Made by a program: the position numbers and the translations under genes. A stretch of DNA of 64,000 nt. Origin: Desmodesmus armatus. Its lineage: Eukaryota; Chlorophyta; Chlorophyceae; Sphaeropleales; Scenedesmaceae. This document shows positions 20,954-31,637 of this stretch, piece after piece; position 1 is the first letter of the stretch; each line of letters starts with the position of its first letter. The stretch is from positions 62,001 through 126,000 of the forward strand of contig VIIQ02000571.1 of assembly GCA_007449985.2 (NCBI GenBank). Reading direction: 5' to 3'. The notes under the pieces are model-generated. The model was not told where the DNA came from, searched no databases, and worked only from the letters and a program-made list of their open reading frames with translations.

Positions 20954-23900
20954 CAAGCTTGCAGTTGAGCCCAGAGTGTGAGCGACCAGTTCAGTGCCAT
21001 AATGGTGTTCGATCGTGTCACATGTAGTTGCAATCTTGAAAGCGCTACGTTCCAGGGCCTTGGAAGGCCGTGAAGGGCCATCAGCAGCAGCAAGTCCAGC
21101 AGCAGCAGCCCAGCAGCAGCAACTGTTTAGCACCTTGGCAGCAGCAGCCCTGCAATCAGAAAGCGTCACCCAGATAACTACTAGTAGCCGCCTGTGACAG
21201 CCCAGTCACAATCCAGGGTACACCCTGTGCATCAAAAACAGTAGGACGGAATCGATGCAGTACTGACGCCACCCGGGGGTTAGACGTTCTATAATAAAAG
21301 TGACAGTCAAAACAGCCTGCAGGCCCTGTGTGGCCTCAGCCAGCTGACAGGACTGAGCTTCAAATGGACCGGGGGACGGTGAGTTCATGCGATCACCATC
21401 GATCATGTTAACAGCACCAGTAAGATTAAGAGTGGTAACAACTTGCTGAAACAGTAACAACAACTTACTATAATAAAAGTGACAGTCAAAACAGCCTGCA
21501 GGCCCTGTGTGGCCTCAGCCAGCTGACAGGACTGAGCTTCAAATGGACCGGGGGACGGTGAGTTCATGCGATCACCATCGACCACGTAACAGCAACAGTA
21601 AAATTAAGAGTAATAACAACTTGCTGAAACAGTAACAACAACTTACTGAAAGTGACAGTCACAACAGCCTGCAGGCCCTGTGTGGCCTCAGCCAGCTGAC
21701 AGGACTGAGCTTCAAATGGACCGGGGGACGGTGAGTGTGTGTGATTACTATTGTGTGCAGTAGGATAACAATTACTTACTTGAAAAAGTAACAACAACTT
21801 ACGCTAAAAGTAACACCAAGAGTGACAGCCAGCACAGCCTGCAGGCCCTGTGTGGCCTCAGCCAGCTGACAGGACTGAGCTTCAAGTGGACCGGGGGACA
21901 GTGAGTCCATGTGATCACCATTGACCACGTAACAGAAACAGCAACAGTAACTTACTGCAACAGGCACCAGGTACACCTGGTGACCGCACCTGGACAACGT
22001 GCACCACCAGGTACACATGCGGATGGCACTTTGACCTTGATCTGATCGCACTTCCCTGTGTGCAGGACCATGACCGACGCCAGCCCCCTCACCCGCATGA
22101 CCACCCTCAAGAGGCTTCACGTGTGGCTGGGTGCCAGCCATGAGCTGCCCCCCTGCAGCAACAAGCCCCTGAGGGGCCTCATGACAGCACTGGGCCATCT
22201 CACACAGCTGACAGAGCTGCAGCTGCTCAAGGGGCTGTACCTGTCATGGGAGCTGCGCAAGATTGTGCACTTGGACGGCCTCACAGACCTACAGGTAGGG
22301 GCAGTGTCAACCCTTGCCCCCAACACACACGCACAATTCACCTCCACCACCCTTGTGCTTTGCGGGTTACCAGGGGGGGCGCTTCCACCACCCCTCACCC
22401 TCTCAAGAGGTTCGACTGAGACGCACAGCAGCGGGGCTGTTCCTGTCATGGGGAACTGACTTATCACGCCGCTGCTGCCACATTGGTGCCACATTGCTGC
22501 TGCTGCATCACAGGTCCTCAGCCTGCATGACTCAGTGATGACAGAGGAGGAGCTCTCCCTCCTGGCCCCCTGCACTGCCCTCACTGACTTCCGCGTGGAC
22601 ACCATCCGACTCACAGCACAGCGCAGCACAGCAGGCCCGGCCGCCGCAGCCGCCGCAGCCGCCACGGCCGCCGCCGCTACTGCTGCCAGTGCCGCTGCAG
22701 CTGCCGCAGCCGCCGCGGCGGCTGCAGCCGCGGGCGGCGCGCCGGGGCTGTTCATCCCGCAGCCGCCGGTGGCTGACTACGCCCTGGCGGCGGCTGCCGT
22801 CGCAGCGCCGGCTGTGCTTGCAGCCGCCGGAGCCGCCGCAGCGTTGGACCCCGGGGGCGGCGGGGCAGTCAACCACGTGCAGCAGCAGGCGCAGTTTAGG
22901 CAGATGGCAGCCGCCGGCGTGATGCTGCGGCGGCTGCGGCGGCTGCAGGTCAACATGCTGCATTTGGGACTGTACCAGCTGTCAGAGCTGTGTCCGGAGC
23001 TTACACACCTTACCCCGTTGTCTGAGACCCTTGCACCAGGGGGCCATGGGGTTGGCTGGAACTTGGCAGCGCTGGAGGGTCACCCAAAGCTGCAGACAAT
23101 TGGGCTGATGATGGGGGCTCTGGGAACCACGTGCACCTTCTACAGAACACTGTGTGGTGCAGATGCATCATCGCCAGCACAGGTGATACTGTTATAACAG
23201 TGGTGGTGCGCAGTCAAGAGATACATTGAAGAGTTACCTAATCATTAGCTCTAACCTACTACTACATAGAACCAGTAAATAGACTCAAATAACTTAGGAA
23301 ACGAGGCTAGTGAGGATCTGCCTGCATATATCCCTAACTATAAATATGGACGCAAAACTACCTGGATGGGACACGGGCTTCCAGTGTCAGAGGGTGCACT
23401 GATGTTTCAGACAGCCTGTCCTTACGTGTCAGAAAGTGCCCTGGTGTATTGAGTAGACACCTGTGGGGGGCAAGCTAACCACCATCAGCACCTGCAGTAT
23501 GAATCATTGAATATCGGGTGCAGGTCTGCCAGCATGGCATTTCAAATGTTGGGCTCCCTCTTAGTGGTACTATGCATTTTACAAGGCAGTCGCACATGCA
23601 GTGACAGTCGGATTCAGCCTGTTCCTCACGACCTCCTGGTGCACCCCCTGCTCCGGCAACAGTGCACTTCATCTGCTGACACCCCCCCCCTGCTGTTATA
23701 GTGGTATCAGCCTCTTCTCCTACGCTCTCCTAACCTCCTCGTGCACCCCTCATCCCCTCACTCACTCACTCACTCACAGGGGTCTGCCAGGTCCAGGGCT
23801 GCGTCAGTCATGCGCAGCATCCTGCAGTCAGCCGGGTGGGGGGGCATGGGGGCAGCAGCCATTGGCGTGACCCTCCAGCAGCTGCTGCAGGTGCTGCAGT

Positions 23901-25207
23901 CCCTCCCCAGCCTCCACACAATGCAGCTCTGGGGCCATGCTGGCGGCCTGGGGGGCAAAACCCTAACCTCCGTGGCAGCATTCGTACAGGCTGGGGAGGC
24001 CAAGCGGCGGCTGGAGGAATGCAGCGGCAGCAGCAGCAGTAGCTGGGCCGGTGGGCTACTGAGCCAGGCGTCTGGGCAGCTGATGACAGCGGGGAGTGCT
24101 GGGATAGTGTTTGGATCAGAGCTGCTGTGTTCGTTTGGGTCGCTGCTGACCCCCACAGACTTGGGTGAGGTTGAGACACTGGGAACGAAGGCAGAGGCGG
24201 CCCAAAGTTGGTCCGTGGGGGAGACACAGCAGCAGCAGCAGCAGCAGGAGCAGCAGGAGCTGGAGGTTCCGGCAGGAGGCAGCAACATCGAGGCGTACAG
24301 TGCTGCTGCTGCCGCTGCTGGTGGTGGTGCTGCTGGTGCTGAGGGTGGTGATGGTTGTGGGGATGTATCCGGCAGTGAAGAGGAGGCGTCGTCAGTTTCC
24401 TGTAGTGTCGTTAGCAGGGTGAGCAGCAGCTCTTCTGATGCAGAGTCGAGCGGTTACCACAGCAGCGCCACGTGTAGCCGCAGCAGCAATGACAGCAGCA
24501 GCAGCTTCAACAGCAGCGTCAGCAGGGCTGCTGACGGCGACAGCAGCAGCAGCGGCAGCAGCAGGATCCGGCACAACTTGAGGTACAGTTGCGTGGATGG
24601 GGACAGCCATCAGGCAACCACCCCCCTGCAGCTGGCAGCTGGTCGGGTGGGTGGGGGTGCTGACACTGATGCTGTGAGGCACGCAGGCAGGGACCAGACT
24701 GCCAAGCAGCAGCCTTCAATGCTGCAGCCACAGTCACAACCACTATCATCACAGCTACTATCGCCACAGCCACAGCCACAGTCACAACCACTATCATCAC
24801 AGCTACTATCGCCACAGCCACAGCCACAGGCGATATCACCATCGTTGCCACGAGCCCTGGCTCAGGCACAGCAGAACACACCTTTCTGCATGCAGCAGCA
24901 GGTGTGCAGCAGCCTTGCTGCCAGTGCTGCTACAACCGCCAGCACTGCTGCCACAGCCGCCGCCACTGCTGCCAGTGCTGCTGCCGCCGCAGCCGCCACT
25001 GCTGCCACTTCTGAGAACTTTGTGAGGCAGGCGGTGCGGCTGAAGTCAGTGCAGCCTGATGAGGTGTTTGTGGTGGAGCTGCTGCAGCAGCTGCCAGGGC
25101 TGCAGCTGCTGCAGCTGCAAAACTGCAGGCACCTCCGGGAGGAGGGGCAGAGGCTGGCCCGGCACTGCTGCGGTAGGTACAGTGCAGCAACTGTCACCTT
25201 CAGGTAG
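18942..25207 (+). CDS. F-box protein with leucine-rich-type repeats and low-complexity tails, 5 exons, 1054 aa
   Basis: Likely substrate adaptor of an SCF ubiquitin ligase. Exons 18942-19559, 20007-20227, 22066-22294, 22514-23182 and 23780-25207 join in phase (3165 nt). Residues ~22-68 form an F-box (FDTLPEHILTIIAQHL, FRQTCTHFRQAA). LRR-like segments follow: VTQLQLSLDL, ASLPNLETLWL, LQGLRELRLLG, LSQLTGLSF, LTELQLLKGL, and near the C-terminus LLQQLPGLQLLQLQNCRHL. Between them are a 30-residue Ala-rich run (about 22640-22735), a Gln run and a Ser-rich stretch, which suggests disordered inserts between LRR blocks. Intron 2 (1838 bp) contains four extra copies of the end of exon 2 and a 968-bp insertion. 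The substrate is unknown. Confidence 0.75.
20321..21288. mobile_element. 968-bp insertion flanked by CTAT, with inverted 12-mers
   Basis: Comparison with the neighbouring tandem unit (21313-21491) shows that 20321-21288 interrupts an otherwise collinear repeat. CTAT is present on both sides (20317-20320 and 21289-21292), consistent with a 4-bp target duplication. TGCATCGATTCC starts the insert; its reverse complement lies at 21249-21260, 28 bp inside the other end. A near-palindromic hairpin occupies the first 27 bp. There is no long coding frame. It looks like a non-autonomous transposable element of undetermined class. Confidence 0.6.
21313..21906 (+). repeat. Four tandem copies of the end of F-box exon 2 with its 5' splice site
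   Basis: Units of about 179, 173 and 170 bp start at 21313, 21492, 21665 and 21835. Each repeats ~66 bp of the exon's 3' end (ALCGLSQLTGLSFKWTGG), the donor junction (ACG/GTGAGT in the first three, ACA/GTGAGT in the last) and the following intron. The true exon end is at 20227. All copies keep the reading frame of the exon fragment, but no acceptor lies at its left edge. Confidence 0.85.
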
Positions 25208-26823
25208 CTGTGTTGCAATGAGGCTTGTGTGAGGAGGAAAGGGGGCGCTTAAGCAGGGGGTGCTTGCGTGGTTGTGGGGCTTGCGGCAGTAGGGGTAGCC
25301 CTGAATGAAGCAGCCTGCTGATGCTAGGCATGAGCTTGTGTTTTGAATGGTGGCCCTTGTTTTTGGAGATCTGGGGCGCTATGATGCTGCGGCAGTGCAG
25401 CTCAGCAATTGGCAGTGTTCTAGGGCAACCATGTTGTTTTTGAGGCTGTGTCCGACGCAGACATCGCATCCCAGGAGGTGCCCAGTGCCCTGATTATCAA
25501 GCATGGCAGTGGGACACCCAGGACTGGTCTTGTGTGGGTTTGGTGGGTTTGGTGGTGTCCCTTATCCTGCAGCAGCCTCAGCAGGAGGAGGTTGTGTACA
25601 TCAGTACTATAACATACTCTCTACACTAGCAGGTGTAGCTTTGGGTAGCAGCGTAGACCCAGCCTCAGCGTAGCAGGTAGACCTAGCCTCAGGATTGCTG
25701 TGCAGGCTGTAGGCAGCATATCCCCCAGTTGCTGTTCTTGACACAACTTTTTGTGGGGGTCCACTACTAGTGACGGTACAGCTGAGTGTGCTAGTGATTC
25801 TTGTCTACTCTGTTCACATGGTAGGCAGCATGTGTGTGGTTGTTGCCTAGGTGCAGGGCTATGTCCAGTGTACATTGTTGAAAGGCTTTGGGCAGGTGCC
25901 CTTGACAGGCACAGTTTTCCTGTAGATTGCTTCGCAGCCAGGCTGTTGTGTTGGTGCATTTGGCTGTCTTGATTATGGTACAATAATTGTTGCCATGGGT
26001 ATTTTGTGTGCGGTGTGGGGGGAGGCGTTGCCCTCTGGACCTGCTACATACCTCAACCACCGGGGCAGCGTGTAGCTACAGCTGGCTGTGGCGTGCCAGA
26101 TCGTCTGCACCAGCAGGTTGAGCATTGATTGGCTTGTTGTGTGCTGAAGTGTGTGCTTTCAATGTCTCCTACACCTTTAGCTACAGTCAGCTACATCCAG
26201 GCAACCAGACATGGCCGCCCTCCAGACTGGCAAGTGGCTACGGGTAGGGGGCGTTTTAACAGTACGTGTAGCACAGGGTAGTGAGAGCATGTTGTGCGGT
26301 CGCGACAGCGCCGCTCACACACACAGTCCCCATGTCAGTTCACAGAGGCCTTCGAGGCTCCCCAAGGACATCTTGACTGGAGGGCACCAACCCCAGCTGC
26401 GGCTCTTGCTGTCTGTTCCCAGTTTGTTTCTGGCGATATGGACGTATGGCAATATATCATAATCTGTAGACTACACAGATGTGCAGTTGCAGCTTCCTGG
26501 CCACAGCACTCGCGAGCCTCGGGTCTCGCACCCCAACAAGCATGGCACCAGCAGCTCAGTCAAACAGCAGCAGGTGCAAGCAGGCTGCAGGATTCTTGAT
26601 CAAGCAAACTGTCAAGACAATGATCAGCCAGAAAACCCGTATGGCACAGTCACTGACGCCAACGGCACTCCCGTCGCGTCCGATGTTTTGTCCAAAACCT
26701 GAACCTCGAGCAGGAAGAAGTCTTGTCTGTGGTTGTTGCACCGTGTGGTGGTTGGCCTGCTCAGGGTACCAAGAAAGCAATCATCGCATTTGTATGGCCC
26801 AGTAAGCCAACGTTCAACTCGGC
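25208..26823. other. Intergenic region, no confident gene
   Basis: It contains an imperfect short tandem repeat (GTAGCAGGT...CAGCCTCAG, about 25627-25700) and short open frames without family features. An ATG at 26211 heads a short frame ending at a possible donor (WLR/GTAGGG), but no downstream exon in phase with the next gene was found. Confidence 0.4.
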
Positions 26824-29121
26824 ATGTCGGGTCTCGCTGCCCTTCTCTGCAATCCTGATCCTGATCGCATCACTGGCTGCTTTGGGAACAACGTATCGTG
26901 TATATATGTAGATCTCAAGTACACAGCAGCCCTCGCTGCAGCACGGCTTGCGTTCTCAGCAGCAGCAGATGCAGTGTCAAGCAGGGTCACGTCCAAGGCC
27001 GATGCCTGGGCACAACCACTGCCCTTCGGCAGCAGCAACAGCGGCAGTGCATGTCCCTTAGGCTTCTCCAACCCTGCTGTCTACAAGCAGTACCCCACGG
27101 TGCACCTGCCCAGCACAACCAGCCTTCTTACCCCCAGGCAGCTGCTCTGGCTCTTTTTGAAGAACAGCGGCATAGTGCTGCTCCTGCAGGTAGGTGGTGG
27201 CTGGTGTTGCGAGGATCTGCAGGCTGTATCACCCCTCAAGGACCCTGAACAGCTTCCTTCCTCAGTGCACCCCCCCCCCCCCCCCCCCCCCCGCACACAC
27301 ACACATCCAACTCCCTCTCTTCAACGAGCCAAGCATGTGCCTGCACAGGATGAACCCTCAACGGCAGCATGCACGAACCCACACCAGTTCCGGGCTTTGT
27401 TTGTGCATGCCTTATGCAGCACAGTTGCCCCGCACTGCCCCCTGCCCTTGGGGGTGCGGCACTCTCATCAACGTTTGTGCAGCACTGTGTGTTGCTATGC
27501 CACGCTGCCTTGTATACTGACATGATCTGCTTTTGAAAGCCTCCTGTTTACACACCATCTCGAATGAGATGAATTTGTGCTGCTTGCTTTCTGTGCAGAC
27601 CAATGGCTGGCTGTACCAAGCACTGGAGGCCGAGGAGGCTGCAGTACAGCAGGGCACACAGGTGAGCACAGGGAAGCCAGCTGGCGACATCAAGCAGCAC
27701 ACCAGCATCAGGGGTTTAACATGCACAGGCGATGTGCTCACTGACACACGCATACAAGACCTTGCGAACTCTCATGTCTTGGGTGGAGAAGAGTTACCTG
27801 TTAGCGTGAGCTTCGTTAGCTCTGAGTGTGGCAATGCACCAGCTTCACTCGTATCAGGGACTTCCAAGGGATGTTTTGCTGCCGGCTGATGGTTTGGCTG
27901 CTGTTTGACTGCAGGCCCAGCTGCCTCCCTTCCCCAACGTGCTGCACTCCCTGGTGAAGGCAGCATGGCAGAGCTGGCGCGAGCTGCTCACACGCATCAC
28001 ACGCAGCGAGATACGACACTGGATACGCTCCAGCGCCAGCAGTAGGGTGGCTTGGAAGATACTGAAGGACCCACGGTGCGTGGCTAGATCTAGGTTCGCT
28101 GTGGATTGGTGGATTGTTTGCAGCTTGGTCTGAACCGTGTAGCGATAACATGGTTGTGCAGCATTGGCGGCAGCAGCATTAGCAGCAGCTAAGGTGGCCC
28201 GTCCTTGGTGGGCACTGTGTGCAACTGTGTGCAAGTGCTGATGTGTGCGCTCGGACATGACACGCATGCTGACCTGTCAGTTCAAGGCAAAGGGCAAGAT
28301 GTTGGCAGTAGCTCAGCTGCTGTGGGAACTGCTGTTGCACTTGCTTGGTTATGCAGCACTCACTTGCTTGATCGCTTGCTGTGTGCTGGTGCTACTTCTG
28401 CCGCCTGTATCATTTGCTCGGTGTGTACATGGAACAACTGCATGTCTGTGCTGACGTGTTCTGTATGTCGTGTGTCTGTGCTGACACCTGCAGGCAGAGC
28501 ATCACCAGCAAGGCGCTGTTCTACGACAGCACCCCATCCATCAAGCTGCTGCCCCAGTACACCACCACCATGTTCCGCACACAGCTGCCAACATACACCG
28601 CAGAGTTCCTGGTGGCATGCGTGTACGATGCCATAACAGACCTGCAGCAGCTGGTCAAGGGCCCACAGAAGCAGGTGCAGCCACAGCAGCAGCAGCAGCC
28701 AGGTGTGCTGGGCTCCCTGCATCTCCTGCAGCAGCAGGCAGCGCAGCGCGTGCAGCAATTAGTCGGAGGGCAGTTGAGTATCGATTGGGTTCAGCTGCCG
28801 CCCGTGTCTAAGGCCCTAGGGCTCAAGGCGGCGAAGCACCTGGTGCGCTGCAGCGGGACGGCTGTCATAGCAGCAGTGGGTGCAGGGGTGGCTGGGTCGG
28901 TTGCGCCTAGGGAGTCTGCAGGGGTGTGGGCGTTCAGGGGTATGTTGGTGACGGACCTCATCGTCGCTAATATTCTGGCATTGCTGCTGGATGGGCCGCT
29001 GGCAGGTGCTTTTGGGGATGCAGCAGCAGAGGCCGCCACGCAGCAACAGCAGCAGCAGCCGCACCTGCCTTCGCATCCCGCTGATGACATGCTGAGGCTG
29101 TTCCAGGACTTGTCTCGGTAA
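26824..29121 (+). CDS. Protein of unknown function, probably membrane-associated, 4 exons, 405 aa
   Basis: Exons 26824-27189, 27599-27661, 27915-28075 and 28494-29121 join in phase (1218 nt). The start is the first ATG after an in-frame TAA 18 nt upstream. Family not recognised. Visible features are an Ala-rich N-terminal helix, the segment LLTPRQLLWLFLKNSGIVLL, a tryptophan-rich basic region (AAWQSWRELLTRITRSEIRHW), the segment FRTQLPTYTAEFLVACVYDA, a Gln-rich insert, then two Gly/Ala-rich hydrophobic helices (GTAVIAAVGAGVAGSVAP and MLVTDLIVANILALLLDGPL). The overall pattern recalls uncharacterised plant/algal proteins with paired glycine-rich helices, but that resemblance is weak. Real coding is supported by consistent phase, splice signals and codon composition. 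Confidence 0.6.
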
Positions 29122-29445
29122 AGTCTGTTGCCGTAGTGTGCCCGTGTAGTTGCTTGGGAATTTTGTAGGACCTGTGTTGTTTGAGCCTTGGCTGGCATGC
29201 CTGGCTCTAGAAAGCGAGCTTTCGTTCCTTGCAGATGAATATCAGGGACAGGCCAAGCAAGGTGCAGGGCAGCGCTGCTGTACTATGGTAGGATCACCAT
29301 CGTAGCTATGTGTTGTGAGCTTGACAATTTGAACTGATGATGTTTTTGTTATTTTTGAAGTCATTGATCATGGGATGTGGTGCTGTGAGCAGTGCGCAAA
29401 CAGCACTGCTTGTGCAGTTGTAATTGCAATTCAGATTTGCTGTTT

Positions 29446-30112
29446 GGGCTTTGTTGTAATAAGATCGCAGAGGCTGAAGCTGCCGTGTCTGTCAACGATT
29501 TGCTGTTTGGGCTTTGTTGAGCTGGTGTTGAACAGATGAGTTACAACCATCATGGTGTATGTTCCTCTGTTCCCTACCTGTAAGATATCCTACAAGCTTG
29601 GGCTGTGGGTCCTTCAAGGTGAATTCCCCGGTCTGGTTGATGGCACTAACAGAGTGTGCAGGAATTGTGGCCCCACAAGTTGTAGATGGCCTCACGCAAG
29701 GGCACTCAGGACACCTTTGCACTCTTAACCCACACACTTTGGACTGTGACAACGTTGGATGGTTGATGCATGGCTGAATGCACTTCCTGTGTCCACACAC
29801 ACTGCTAGGGCTGTGGGTCGTTAGTGAATGCCCCGGTTCGGTCGATGGCACTAAGAGAGACCTGTGCAGGAGTTATGGCTCCAATCATTATGGGTGGCTA
29901 GCCTCACACAAGGGCACGCAGGACACCTTTGCACTCAAATCACCACACACTTTGGACTTTTGCACATGCATATGCATCACTTACCACTTGTTTTCGTTGA
30001 CAGACACGACAGCTTCAGCCTCTGCGATCTTACTACAACACACACTTTGTCCGGGGCAACTTTGGATGGTTGATGCATTGGCTGGATGCACTTCCTGTGT
30101 CCACACACACTG
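29446..30112. repeat. Cluster of dispersed and tandem repeats between unknown gene and Ycf66
   Basis: Repeat B (GCAGCTTCAGCCTCTGCGAT core) lies inverted at about 29446-29497 and direct at 29966-30045, so it brackets the cluster. A tandem duplication of about 210 bp starts at 29601 and 29809 (GGGCTGTGGGTC..., CACACACTTTGGACT). Repeat A copies lie at 29742-29806 and 30052-30112. No protein is supported. Confidence 0.7.
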
Positions 30113-30883
30113 CACCGTGATGGGGTGCAAGCTGCCCCTTCAAGCACGTTGCACTGCTTGGGACTCACCCTGGGACCCATCAACGTCAACGTGACCCATG
30201 AACATAAACATGGACATGAACCAGGAGCTGACCACACGGCCACTCCTGTGTGATACAGGGATCCTTGCTGCCCAAATCAGCATTAGTGGGCTGCCTGCAA
30301 AGATACCAGACTGTTTGAAAACATCAAGATAAAGATGACGATACTGCAGCAAGAAAGCAGTAAGGCACATCGTCCCTCAGCTGTACTCCCCTCTGGCTAT
30401 ATGATACCACACAAATACCTGGGCACGACTTGGCACCTTGTCACTTGGCCGAATTGTGACAGCCGTGCGCAAACCGACCGTGCAAAGCACACAACACCCA
30501 ACAGTGCAACGCACTTGCCTCAACTGCCAACAGCTGGTTGTGCACAGCACAACGTAGATGTCACATGAATCAACATCAACAGCACACATCAAGCAACTCA
30601 GACATTGGTGCTGTCACACTCCGCTGCCCAGCTGTCTGGCAGGTCATTTACAAACCAGCGCCTTGACCACCGATAGGGAGAGCCAAGAACAGCCTGTGCC
30701 ATCTGATGCTACTACTGTTGTTACTACTGCACCAGCCCCTTCAAGCGAAAGAAATGTCAAGCGAAGACACCAAACTTAACCCCTGGAAGTCAGAGTATCG
30801 ATCACCCTGCATTCAAGCTTCCCCTGTCGCTGCACCAGCCACTCCACCAAGCCATCGACAGCGAGGCTTGATGCAGGGCACCA
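30113..30883. other. Intergenic region, probable Ycf66 3' UTR
   Basis: No gene seen. TTACA at 30648 (TGTAA on the minus strand), about 235 nt past the Ycf66 stop, is a plausible poly(A) signal. Confidence 0.4.
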
Positions 30884-31605
30884 TCACTCCCAATCATCAA
30901 CCTGCTCGTAGGCATTCCGCCCACCACCCTGACCCGCCCGCTGCTGCACCTGCCCAGGCTGCCTCTGCCGCTGCTGCTGCTGACCGTCTGCTGCCGGCGG
31001 CGGCAATGGTAACCCCAGGCTACTGCCATCCGCACCATACCCCCCTGGCAGCAATGACATCCCACCATCCCCTGGCAGCGACCCCACCCCAGACCCCGGC
31101 AAACCTCCCACAGGCATGTAAGGGTCTTCTAAGCCAGGCAGCCCCCCGTACGGCTGCTGCTGCTGCTGTGGCTGCTGCTGCTGCTGCAGGAGCGGTTGCC
31201 CGTCTGGGCCCAACGGCACCCCTGAAGGGCTGTACCACCCCGGCTGCTGCTGCTGCTGCGGCGGCATGTACCCTGCCCCCAGCGGCGGCTGCTGGTAGCC
31301 GCCAGACGGCCAGTCGTACTGCTGCTGCTGTCCCGGGGGCGCCTGCCCACCGTACATCCCAGCAGCTGGGTCATACGTGCCATTCCCATACCCGCCAACA
31401 CTACTGCTGCTGCCATAGCCGCCGGCTGGTGGCATGTACTGCTGCTGGCTGTCCTGTTCATACCCTGCAAACGCAGCATCTGGCACTGCTGCACCCGTAC
31501 GGCTGCTGCTGCTGCTGCCAGCGAATGCATCGTACGGCACCCCCTGCTGCTGCCCTGCTGCCGGTAAGCCCCACCGCGTGCTGCTGCCAGGGCCGAATGC
31601 ACCTG

Positions 31606-31637
<32 letters not shown>

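Noticed and set aside
26479..26805. Overlapping + frames of 73-108 codons upstream of the unknown gene
   Set aside because: None joins in phase to exon 26824-27189, which has an in-frame stop 18 nt upstream. No domain recognised.
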